Source: an uncultured Flaviramulus sp.
Lineage (GTDB): Bacteria; Bacteroidota; Bacteroidia; Flavobacteriales; Flavobacteriaceae
NCBI GenBank assembly: GCA_947487155.1
Contig: CANKVS010000015.1
Location: 1 to 64,000 of the forward strand
Direction: 5' to 3'
DNA length: 64,000 nucleotides
Shown here: positions 24,481-32,634 of the stretch, piece by piece
Layout of the letters: each line of letters opens with the position of its first letter
Numbering within the stretch: position 1 is the stretch's first letter
The notes under the pieces: generated by a model
Databases searched by the model: none
What the model saw: the letters and a program-made list of their open reading frames with translations, nothing else
What the model was told of the DNA's origin: nothing
Translations under genes and position numbers: made by a program

Positions 24481-26133
24481 TTATGTTTTAATTATTTTTT
24501 TATTAATAATAGCACCGTCAATTTGAAATTGAATAACATATAAACCTTGTTTTAAATTAGACAAATTTAGTGAATATGTGCTTTTAAATTCTTTAACAAC
24601 TTTTCCTAGAATATTATATATTCTAATATTAGAAACTGTTTGTTGCGATTTAATATTAAGAATGTCTTTAACAGGGGTAGGGTGTAAAAGTATTTTTGAA
24701 ATATTAACCGTTAAGTTACTTAAAATTGAACAGTTAAAGTTTACTTCTGTTTGGATAGGGGCTCCAGGGGTAAGATTTTTTCCTGAAAAAGCAGGATAGT
24801 TTAAGGGTAATTTAGTAGCTCTAAAAACTACATTCGAAGAAGGGGGTTCTCCTTGTTTTATAATACCTGATGAAGAATCGGGATTTACATATTCCCAAAC
24901 GGTATCACCATTAGAATCAATTTCAAAGAATTTACCTAATATTCCATTACATATAAGTGTATTTCCATTGGGCAATCTTTGTGCGCCAGATAGTATTGGC
25001 GAATAAAATAATTTCACATCTATTGGATCTGTATAAGTCCAACTCGGAGATGTAGGGCTATAACCATTTATTGCATCATAGGCATAAACACCAGAAGTTT
25101 CAGAAGGGTCAATCACATCAATTGATGAATAGTTTATAGGGGTATTAGTACTTAATTCAACTTCTCTAGCGTTGCCATTATTAAAAAGAATAATTTTGCC
25201 AGCATCTGTAAAACCATCTTCAATCCAATGTGGGAAATGTTGTCCAAAAAGTTGTTGGTCGTCACTATCACCATGATTATAAGCTTTTGGGTTACCCCAC
25301 CTATAAAGAAAATCACCTCCCTTGTTATAATTGCCTCCAGAGTGAGATGCCGCTTCGCTTGTGGTTGTAGAATGATCAATAATATAAATTTCACTTAATA
25401 GCCTTGAACTTAAAATAATTTGATCTAAAGTCTCATTATATTGGATAGAGTTTGCATGAATCCAATTTGCAGGTCCAAGACTGCTATTATTATTTAAGAA
25501 ATTTATATTTAATAATTGTGGATTATCTGCAACTACTCCAAAATTATCTTTGGTATTATCTATATCTTGAATTAGATGATCTTTAAGATTCCATTCCCAT
25601 ACAATATTAGCTTGATTAGCACCTAAAGGTTCTAGTTCTATAATTTGCTCGTTAAATAACCTTCCTTCGCTTAACTTTAAAGGGTCTCTTCCTGCTTGAA
25701 TGGCTTCTGTGCCAGTCATAACAGATAATGCAAGCATGAGTATATTTCCATTAGGTAAAGGAAATATATCATGATGTTGTGCAACTTCTGAAGTAGAATA
25801 TGTGTACTGCCATAATAGAGTGTTGTCCCATGAAAATAATTCAATTATGCCACCAATACCACCTATTGTAATAGAGGGGTTATCAATTTTGCCTGTTCTA
25901 AGTAGGTTGCCATTCTCTAATAAATATAACGAGTTTCCAGGTGTATAGTTACTAGTCCATTGGTTAATTACTTCCCCGCAATTATTAATCAGGTAAGTTT
26001 CTGTGGATGTACCTGAACTAAATAACGTATAGCCATTGTAAGCATCAGTGGTATAAGTTAATGTACCTACTGTATCTTGGCAATAGAAATTTAAGTTAAA
26101 TGCCAGTAAAAAAAATAGATATAAATTCTTCAT
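24481..26133 (-). CDS. Arylsulfotransferase-like secreted propeller protein, T9SS
   Basis: A 550-residue protein resembling arylsulfate sulfotransferase (ASST) beta-propellers. Seen: an N-terminal signal (FNLNFYCQ), NNCGEVINQW, QHHDIFPLPNGNILML, NWIHANSIQYNETLDQIILS, QLFGQHFPHWIEDG, and QRLPNGNTLICNG, each a repeated propeller-blade pattern with histidines typical of the family. The C-terminal sorting domain (LLHPTPVKDILNIKS to the end) marks it for type IX secretion. Bacterial ASSTs move sulfate between phenols without PAPS; whether this one is active is not shown. The start is placed at the ATG at 26133, directly before the signal peptide, instead of 26157, which falls inside a terminator hairpin. 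It is followed four bases later by the M36 protease gene. Confidence 0.75.
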   Translation of the reverse strand: MKNLYLFFLLAFNLNFYCQDTVGTLTYTTDAYNGYTLFSSGTSTETYLINNCGEVINQWTSNYTPGNSLYLLENGNLLRTGKIDNPSITIGGIGGIIELFSWDNTLLWQYTYSTSEVAQHHDIFPLPNGNILMLALSVMTGTEAIQAGRDPLKLSEGRLFNEQIIELEPLGANQANIVWEWNLKDHLIQDIDNTKDNFGVVADNPQLLNINFLNNNSSLGPANWIHANSIQYNETLDQIILSSRLLSEIYIIDHSTTTSEAASHSGGNYNKGGDFLYRWGNPKAYNHGDSDDQQLFGQHFPHWIEDGFTDAGKIILFNNGNAREVELSTNTPINYSSIDVIDPSETSGVYAYDAINGYSPTSPSWTYTDPIDVKLFYSPILSGAQRLPNGNTLICNGILGKFFEIDSNGDTVWEYVNPDSSSGIIKQGEPPSSNVVFRATKLPLNYPAFSGKNLTPGAPIQTEVNFNCSILSNLTVNISKILLHPTPVKDILNIKSQQTVSNIRIYNILGKVVKEFKSTYSLNLSNLKQGLYVIQFQIDGAIINKKIIKT

Positions 26134-26146
26134 AGCAATATTAAAA

Positions 26147-26182
26147 TTTAAAGCCATCTTTAAGATTAAAGATGGCTTTAAA
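26147..26182. terminator. Terminator hairpin between the SusCD operon and the ASST-like gene
   Basis: A 16-bp perfect stem, TTTAAAGCCATCTTTA (26147-26162) and its complement (26167-26182), with the loop AGAT. It lies after the stop of the Calx-beta lipoprotein gene and immediately upstream of the ASST-like start. It separates the transporter part of the locus from the enzyme part, or reduces read-through. Confidence 0.75.
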
Positions 26183-26200
26183 CAAGTGAGGAATTTTTAT

Positions 26201-26953
26201 TTAATTACATGTACTAGTTCCACTAGCTATTACGCCTTCAGTTGGAATAGGTCCATCTTCATATACAGTGCCATCTGGCGCTGTTAAAGTATAAGAGTTT
26301 TCTTCTTCAAACCCAGGTGCTCCACCAGCAGCTCCGCCTCCACCAGAGACATAGGTGATGGTATAATCTGAACCTTTGGTTACTGGGATTTGATATGTGT
26401 CAGTCTCGTGTGCTGCAGCATAATTTACTGAAGTCCCATCAAAAGCTACGCTTATAAATCCACCATTCCAGCCATCTCCAAAAGAATCATTAGCAACAAG
26501 TGTCCAAAGACAGAATTCATAATCTTCAATTGAGATACTTACGTTATCTGCTCCAATTACCTCATAAACATCAGGTATAGCTGCTGCCATTATTTCAAAG
26601 TCTATGGTTTCATCACCTTCTACATCTAAATCGCTACTAATTGAAATCACAATTTCTCCTTTAGTTTGGTAAGCAGGAATTACTCCACCACTTATTTCGT
26701 AATCTTCATGTAATGTAGCACTACCTCCTATTTGATTAGCAGTAAAGGTTGTAGTTGTTTTAATTGGCTTATCCATAGTTATAGATATAACAACCTCAGG
26801 TGCATCAATTTCTGAGACACTTGAAGAACTAACTTGATAACTAACAATTGGTTTAGCACTTTCATCAATTACAGGTGCTAAATCATTCTCTTCACATCCA
26901 GTAAAAGCACTTATTAGAACCAATAAGCTTAATATATATTTAATTTTTTTCAT
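26201..26953 (-). CDS. Surface lipoprotein with Calx-beta-like and DGWNGG domains
   Basis: A 250-residue protein with a lipoprotein signal (AFTGC, cysteine 20). Residues about 35-145 resemble a Calx-beta domain (VSEIDAPEVVISITMD, DVEGDETIDFEI). The C-terminal half carries SFGDGWNGGFISVAFDG, a motif found in a beta-sandwich domain of secreted proteins from several lineages. It is the last gene of the SusCD transcript, before a strong terminator. Probably a surface-exposed binding lipoprotein of the locus; the ligand is unknown. Confidence 0.75.
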   Translation of the reverse strand: MKKIKYILSLLVLISAFTGCEENDLAPVIDESAKPIVSYQVSSSSVSEIDAPEVVISITMDKPIKTTTTFTANQIGGSATLHEDYEISGGVIPAYQTKGEIVISISSDLDVEGDETIDFEIMAAAIPDVYEVIGADNVSISIEDYEFCLWTLVANDSFGDGWNGGFISVAFDGTSVNYAAAHETDTYQIPVTKGSDYTITYVSGGGGAAGGAPGFEEENSYTLTAPDGTVYEDGPIPTEGVIASGTSTCN

Positions 26954-26977
26954 TTCATTAATTTTAAAAAGTTAAAC

Positions 26978-27814
26978 TTATTGTCTTGTATAAGTTGAAG
27001 TCCATTCTCTTGGACCACCATTAAAGAAAGTTTCTTTATGTTGCATGGTAATGATACCATTCTCTGCATCCCATGTGCCTCCTAGAATATCTCCAATACC
27101 AAATCCACCAGCTGTACCGTAATCTAAATTACCAGTAGCAAGAATTTCTCCACAAAGTTCAACTACGTTACCACCATTAAATAAACCAGCATTACCAGTA
27201 CAAGAATCTAACCAGAAACCATCTGCAGTACCAAAACGCCATGATCCATCTGCATTTTGTGTAATGGTTGTAGTCTTTGAAACTGTACACCAGTCATTTG
27301 TTACTAAATAAGTTCCAGTTAAATCTGCAAAACACTGATAAATAAGTGTAAGTGTAGTATTCTTACCACTAGGAATTACATTGGTACCGTTAGCATCTGT
27401 AAAAGTAAGTGTTAAGATAGGAGCCACATCTAGTGGTGGGTCAATACCATCAGTTATTATACTCACAGGTATTGTACCTATATAGTTATTTGCAGCTTGA
27501 AGTGTAAGTGTTGTTGCGTTTAAAGAGTAATGCACGCCTTCAATAGCTGTTGTGTTTGCTGCATCTACTCCTATAGTAAGGGTAATATCTTCGGTAAATC
27601 CAACTATATTAGGGCCTTGAAGTTCAATATTAACATTTGCTGTTTTTACTTCTCCATCTGCTACTGCACTTACTGTTTGGTTTAATGTAGAAAAGCTGGT
27701 GAAATTAAGACCGTCATTAAAAGTGTCAGCAAGATTATCGTCATCTAATATACACGATGTTATTGATAGACACATTACTATTAATAATGTAATAGATTTT
27801 ATTATATTTTTCAT
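26978..27814 (-). CDS. Surface lipoprotein of the SusCD locus
   Basis: A 278-residue lipoprotein starting MKNIIKSIT, with lipobox SITSC (cysteine 20). The open frame runs 52 codons further upstream into the end of the SusD gene, but those residues do not look like a signal peptide, so 27814 is preferred. The first half looks like a beta-sandwich of the type seen in surface binding lipoproteins (VHYSLNATTLTL). The second half contains paired cysteines (DWC, DSCTG, VELCGE) and tryptophans. No enzyme motif is seen. It lies 28 bases after SusD and 24 before the Calx-beta lipoprotein. Confidence 0.75.
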   Translation of the reverse strand: MKNIIKSITLLIVMCLSITSCILDDDNLADTFNDGLNFTSFSTLNQTVSAVADGEVKTANVNIELQGPNIVGFTEDITLTIGVDAANTTAIEGVHYSLNATTLTLQAANNYIGTIPVSIITDGIDPPLDVAPILTLTFTDANGTNVIPSGKNTTLTLIYQCFADLTGTYLVTNDWCTVSKTTTITQNADGSWRFGTADGFWLDSCTGNAGLFNGGNVVELCGEILATGNLDYGTAGGFGIGDILGGTWDAENGIITMQHKETFFNGGPREWTSTYTRQ

Positions 27815-27842
27815 ATCTATGATATTTTTAAAATTAGTTTTA

Positions 27843-29351
27843 TTACTGCATCCAGAACGTATGCCTGTCAAATGCACCATCGCTACTTTGAGTAGGGACA
27901 TTATCTGCATTTGTAGCTTGTTCTGTTTGAGGATAAAGTAAGTTAGAAGGAAAAGTAGTATTTCTAGCATCTACAGGAATTGGAATTCCTGATGGTAGGT
28001 TTGTTCTAACGCGATCCATCCAAACTTCAAAACCAGAAATAAATCCACCAGCTATCCATTTTTGAGTAATAATTGCTTCAAGTTCTTTACCTGCGCCAAC
28101 AGCTAAGTCCCAATTAATTACATCAAGGAAAGCATCTTCTTCATAATCCACTCCTGCAGTTGCAGCATTTGGAACTCCTAATTCAGAAAAAGAAGCAACA
28201 ATTCCAGCTCTATATAAAGCACCTGCATCACCAGAAATTAAACCCCTGTAAGCGGCTTCAGCTTGTAGAAAAAGAGATTCTGATCCTAGCATAACTTGTA
28301 AAGGTTGCGTGCTTCCTATTATGAGCCCTGGACCTAAATCAGAAGTATTATCGCTTCTATAAAAATTGGTGTATACGTTTTGAGGAACACCTCTGAATTC
28401 TCCATCAGAAGTTGCAGGAGCAAATAGTCTAGAAAGTCTGTCATCCCCTGTATCTTTCAAAAAGTTAACAAAATATTCATTACCACGAGTAGCATCACGA
28501 TTTCTAGCAGGTGTTGTTGTGCTTCCAGGAACAAAACCAAAGACAGTATAGAATGGGTTTTGTTGATTTGTTTGATCTGCATATCCAGGATCTATAGCAG
28601 CTGTCGTAGTGATAAAACCTATCCCATTACTCATTAACTCATTGTATTGAGCAGTCAAACTTTCCCCTGTATTTACTTGCCTTAGAAGCATTCTTAGTTT
28701 AAGCGTATTTGCGAACTGTTGCCAAAGCGACATATCTCCTCCAAACATGGCATCAGTTGTAGCTGTTAAGGCAGTTGCTGGAGCGTTATCTATCATATTA
28801 ATAGCAATATTCAGATCCTCGTATAAAGCATCATACACAGCTTTGTCATCATCATACACAGGTTGTGTATTGGTTCCTCTACCAAATGCTTCGGTATAAG
28901 GGATGTCTCCATAAGTATCTACTAACATTGCAAAATGAAATGCCTTCATAATTTTGGCTATGGCTTTGTAGTTTTCGTACCCTTCACCTTCAAATTTTTC
29001 AATGAAGTCATAATTGCTTAAAGTAAGTATATATGTGTTATTCCATATTCTTTGATAAGTCGTATTTATTATTAAGTATTGTTGTTCTGGTTGATACCAA
29101 ACTTGGTCACCAGCATCAGACATAACTCCTGCATGTATACTTCCTATTAGATTAAAAGAGTCTCCTGAAGTGTTTATTACATCAGCATTATATAACATAT
29201 CTGCAGAATTTTTTTGAGCCGCAGGAAGGACTAAATCTGGTGTTGCAGATGATGGACTTGCAGAACTAGCATTAACATCTAGGTAACTATCGCTACATGA
29301 TACAAATATTGTGAGTACCATGAGTAGTATTAAATTTTTAATTTTTCTCAT
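27843..29351 (-). CDS. SusD/RagB-family nutrient-binding lipoprotein
   Basis: A 502-residue SusD-like protein (second SusD subgroup). Lipobox IFVSC (cysteine 19). TPR-like helices are typical of the family, including AKIMKAFHFAMLVDTYGDIPYTEAF and LWQQFANTLKLRMLLRQ. The C-terminal part (GFEVWMDRVRTNLPSGIPIP, DRHTFWMQ) is also typical. SusD forms a lid over the SusC channel and delivers the substrate. It begins 11 bases after the SusC stop. The aromatic substrate-binding pocket cannot be judged from sequence alone. Confidence 0.93.
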   Translation of the reverse strand: MRKIKNLILLMVLTIFVSCSDSYLDVNASSASPSSATPDLVLPAAQKNSADMLYNADVINTSGDSFNLIGSIHAGVMSDAGDQVWYQPEQQYLIINTTYQRIWNNTYILTLSNYDFIEKFEGEGYENYKAIAKIMKAFHFAMLVDTYGDIPYTEAFGRGTNTQPVYDDDKAVYDALYEDLNIAINMIDNAPATALTATTDAMFGGDMSLWQQFANTLKLRMLLRQVNTGESLTAQYNELMSNGIGFITTTAAIDPGYADQTNQQNPFYTVFGFVPGSTTTPARNRDATRGNEYFVNFLKDTGDDRLSRLFAPATSDGEFRGVPQNVYTNFYRSDNTSDLGPGLIIGSTQPLQVMLGSESLFLQAEAAYRGLISGDAGALYRAGIVASFSELGVPNAATAGVDYEEDAFLDVINWDLAVGAGKELEAIITQKWIAGGFISGFEVWMDRVRTNLPSGIPIPVDARNTTFPSNLLYPQTEQATNADNVPTQSSDGAFDRHTFWMQ

Positions 29352-29362
29352 TTTTATTTTTT

Positions 29363-32300
29363 TTAAAATGTCATATTAACTTTAAATCCATAAGTGCCAC
29401 TTGGTGGAGCTTGGGCTGAAGATCCAATTCCTGTGTAACCTTGAGTAACTGTAGAGTTATTTGTTGCTCCAATACCTATATTTTGACCAGCACTAGAGTT
29501 TACAGAAAATTCTGGGTCAGTATAGATGTTTTCTGCCGCCCTGAATAAAAATAAGTTATTAGCTATGAGACCAATAGTAATTCCTTCAAAGGGTGTTTTA
29601 TCTAAAAATTTAGAAGGGAATGTATAATCTAAAGCAATTTCTCTAATTTTAATAGCAGAGGCATCTACAACATAATTTTCTTTAATCTCGTTGTAAGACG
29701 TTTGCCAAAAATTTCTTGTACCATCAGTAGTTGGTCTGTCTGTATTTTCTACAAACACACCAGGAGATGTTTCATAAACTGAATTAGGAAAAATAAAAGG
29801 TTGTCTATTTGTAGAAACACTATTTTTTGTTAATCCAGCAAATTCTAATGCCTCTACTACGGTGCTATAAAACACATGACCTGTTTTGTAATCTGCAACA
29901 GCTCTTAAAGATAGTCCTTTGTATTGTAGCCTTGTGGTTAAACCAGCTATGATATCTGGAGCCGTACTTCCTAGATTAAGAAGTTCTGAAGTTGGTTCAG
30001 GATTACCGTTATCTTCAACAATGATTCTACCTTGCGGATCTCTTTTATAACCAGGCGCAAAAAGAGAAGGGAAAGGAGAGCCAACAGCTGCATTAATTTG
30101 AGCAGTATTTTGAAAACCTAAACCAAGTGTAATATTTGGAGGACCACCTAAATCTATTACTTTAGAATCATTTTTTGTAAATGTGAACCCAATATCCCAT
30201 CGGAAATCTTCTGTTTGTATTGGTACAACGTTTAAGTCTATCTCTATACCTTTATTTTCAATTTCACCTAAGTTAGTTCTAAATACAGATGCCCCTGAAG
30301 CTCTTGAAGCTCCAATTTCGTTAATTTGGTCCTCTGTAGTTACGGAATAATAATTGGCATCTAAAGTAATTCTTCTTTTAAAGAATTCTGCTCTAAAACC
30401 AGCCTCTGTAGAATAAGAAAACTCAGGGCTTAAATTAGGGTCTACTGCAACAGTAGTCCTCCTTAAACCAGGGGTTCCTAAAGGGAAACCAGTTGGTACC
30501 AAGAAGTTTTCATTGGTAAAGCCAATTGGAGCATCATTACCTACTTTAGCGTAACTTACATTTAATTTTAAAAAGTCTAAAACCTCACCTTTAAGTCCTT
30601 CAATAGCATCAGTAGCTATAAAAGATAGACCTCCACTATAATAAGAATAAGTGTTGTTTTGTACTGGAAGAGTAGAAGACGTATCTTGTCTCCATGACCC
30701 AGTCAAGAATAAATAGTCTCTAAAACCAAAAGTAGCATCTCCAAAATATGAGTATAACCTTTTTTGAGAGTCAGTTTGGGGTGAAGCAAAATTTGTATTA
30801 TTAAATCCTAATTGCCCAGTTCTAACATTTACATTAAACAATTCATCCGTAAATAAGTTATTACCAACTATATTAATTTGATTGCTTCTAAAAGATTCTA
30901 AGTGAGTTCCTAAAATAAATCTCATGCTAAAATCATCAGATAATTGAGTTTCAATATTAAATAATAAATCTGAATTTAATCTAAAATTACTTCCCGTACC
31001 ACTTAAAACTGCACTTACTTCATCACTTGGTCTTGAATAAGGTGTATTCGGAACATAAGTAAATGATTCCTGTGTGTTTTTAGTTTCTCTATTAAACCAT
31101 GTACCACCTAAGTTGTATGTGGCAGATAACCAATCGTTAAATGTATACTTAATATTAGCAATAGCTTGAAGACGATTAGTCCTATTAATATCTCTATTTT
31201 GATCTACAATTTGGTAAGGGTTTTTAAAGAACGCATTAAAATATGTGTCAGGCGTCGAAAACTTGTCTGTTCTCCAATTCCTATATCTTTGAAGATTGAT
31301 ATGAGCAGGAGTATTTAATAATATTCTATAAAAACTTCCGTCGGTTGGACTAGGTCCTGCAATATTTGATTTATCCTCAAAGAAAGAAACTGTAGTCCCA
31401 GTTTCTAAGTTTCCATATTTTCTTGTTGCGTTTAACCTAAAGTTATTTCTCCAGTATTTGTCTCCAGGTGTTATACCTGTTTTATCTATACGTTGTGCAG
31501 AAAAGAAATATGTTGAATTTTCATCTCCTCCAGTAAATGATATTGAGTTCTGAGTTGTAAAACCTGTTTCGAAGAAGTTCTCTCTTCCATTTTTTACAGG
31601 GGCATATCGTCCCGTTTGGAAAGTACCATCTAAAAGAACTGGTCCTATTTGACGAATAGTTCCATCGTATCTAGGTCCCCAACTTTCATTTTCATCTGGC
31701 GTATAATTAAATACATTACTAGAACCACTTCCATATTCACTTTGTGTTTCTGGAAAGAATTTTAATTCTTCAAAGGTTATAGCTGAATTTATAGATATAC
31801 TAAGTTTGCCATTATTTTTCCCTCTTTTTGTAGTAATTATAATAGCACCATTGGAACCTTTAGAACCATATAAGGTTACAGAAGAAGCTCCTTTAAGGAT
31901 GTTAACAGATTCGATGTCATTAGGGTTAATATCTCCCAATGCTGTATCAGCTTGAGGAACTCCATCAATTACGATTAAAGCATCGTTATCTTGAGTGATA
32001 GACGTACTCGCCCTTAATCTAATTGTTGAATTTGGTTTTACACCATTATCACTAAAGTTTATGTTTAATCCAGATGCCTTACCTACTAAGGCAGATGTAG
32101 CATCAACAGGAGCAGCTTGTATAACTGCATCTTGATTTATAACAGTAGTAGCATAAGCCAACTCTTTAGGTTTACGTTTAATACCTAAAGCTGTTACTAT
32201 AACTTCATCGAGTGCGGTTGCATCTTCTTGCATCGTCACATTAATTGTGTTAGAAGCACCAACAGTAACTTCTTGTGTAGTATAACCAACAAAACTAAAT

Positions 32301-32515
32301 ACAAGGACATCTCCTTGATTTGCATTTATTGAATAATTACCATCGAAATCTGAAGATGTACCTGACGAGGTGCCTTTAACTAAGACAGTAGTTCCAGGAA
32401 GCGGTAGACCAGAATCATCTGATACCGTACCCGAAATTGTCTTTTCTTGTGCAAAAGATAATTGCACGACAAACGCTAGTAATAGCGTTAGTATTCCACT
32501 AAACTTTGTTTTCAT
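29363..32515 (-). CDS. SusC/RagA-family TonB-dependent outer-membrane receptor
   Basis: A 1050-residue TonB-dependent transporter. In order: signal peptide (VQLSFAQ), a carboxypeptidase-regulatory-like domain (about 24-105, ISGTVSDDSGLPLPGTTV), TonB box and plug beginning ALDEVIVTALGIKRKPKEL with DVESVNILKGAS-type signatures (NDIESVNILKGASSVTLYG), and a 22-strand barrel ending in FKVNMTF. Together with SusD it imports oligomers across the outer membrane. No extracytoplasmic sigma/anti-sigma pair or hybrid two-component regulator lies next to it. The neighbours encode a secreted peptidase and a sulfotransferase-like protein, so peptides or sulfated compounds are possible substrates, which is inference. 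Confidence 0.95.
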   Translation of the reverse strand: MKTKFSGILTLLLAFVVQLSFAQEKTISGTVSDDSGLPLPGTTVLVKGTSSGTSSDFDGNYSINANQGDVLVFSFVGYTTQEVTVGASNTINVTMQEDATALDEVIVTALGIKRKPKELAYATTVINQDAVIQAAPVDATSALVGKASGLNINFSDNGVKPNSTIRLRASTSITQDNDALIVIDGVPQADTALGDINPNDIESVNILKGASSVTLYGSKGSNGAIIITTKRGKNNGKLSISINSAITFEELKFFPETQSEYGSGSSNVFNYTPDENESWGPRYDGTIRQIGPVLLDGTFQTGRYAPVKNGRENFFETGFTTQNSISFTGGDENSTYFFSAQRIDKTGITPGDKYWRNNFRLNATRKYGNLETGTTVSFFEDKSNIAGPSPTDGSFYRILLNTPAHINLQRYRNWRTDKFSTPDTYFNAFFKNPYQIVDQNRDINRTNRLQAIANIKYTFNDWLSATYNLGGTWFNRETKNTQESFTYVPNTPYSRPSDEVSAVLSGTGSNFRLNSDLLFNIETQLSDDFSMRFILGTHLESFRSNQINIVGNNLFTDELFNVNVRTGQLGFNNTNFASPQTDSQKRLYSYFGDATFGFRDYLFLTGSWRQDTSSTLPVQNNTYSYYSGGLSFIATDAIEGLKGEVLDFLKLNVSYAKVGNDAPIGFTNENFLVPTGFPLGTPGLRRTTVAVDPNLSPEFSYSTEAGFRAEFFKRRITLDANYYSVTTEDQINEIGASRASGASVFRTNLGEIENKGIEIDLNVVPIQTEDFRWDIGFTFTKNDSKVIDLGGPPNITLGLGFQNTAQINAAVGSPFPSLFAPGYKRDPQGRIIVEDNGNPEPTSELLNLGSTAPDIIAGLTTRLQYKGLSLRAVADYKTGHVFYSTVVEALEFAGLTKNSVSTNRQPFIFPNSVYETSPGVFVENTDRPTTDGTRNFWQTSYNEIKENYVVDASAIKIREIALDYTFPSKFLDKTPFEGITIGLIANNLFLFRAAENIYTDPEFSVNSSAGQNIGIGATNNSTVTQGYTGIGSSAQAPPSGTYGFKVNMTF

Positions 32516-32634
32516 TTTATGATTTATTTGAATTAGTCAGGTCAAAAATCATAATAAAAAGTTAATAAAACAATAAAAAATGGTTAAAATTTAAAATTTA
32601 ATACGTAAATATGAGAAAATGATAAAATTTAAAA

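Noticed and set aside
27815..27970. Upstream start of the SusCD-linked lipoprotein at 27970
   Set aside because: It runs into the SusD gene, and the lipoprotein signal begins at 27814.
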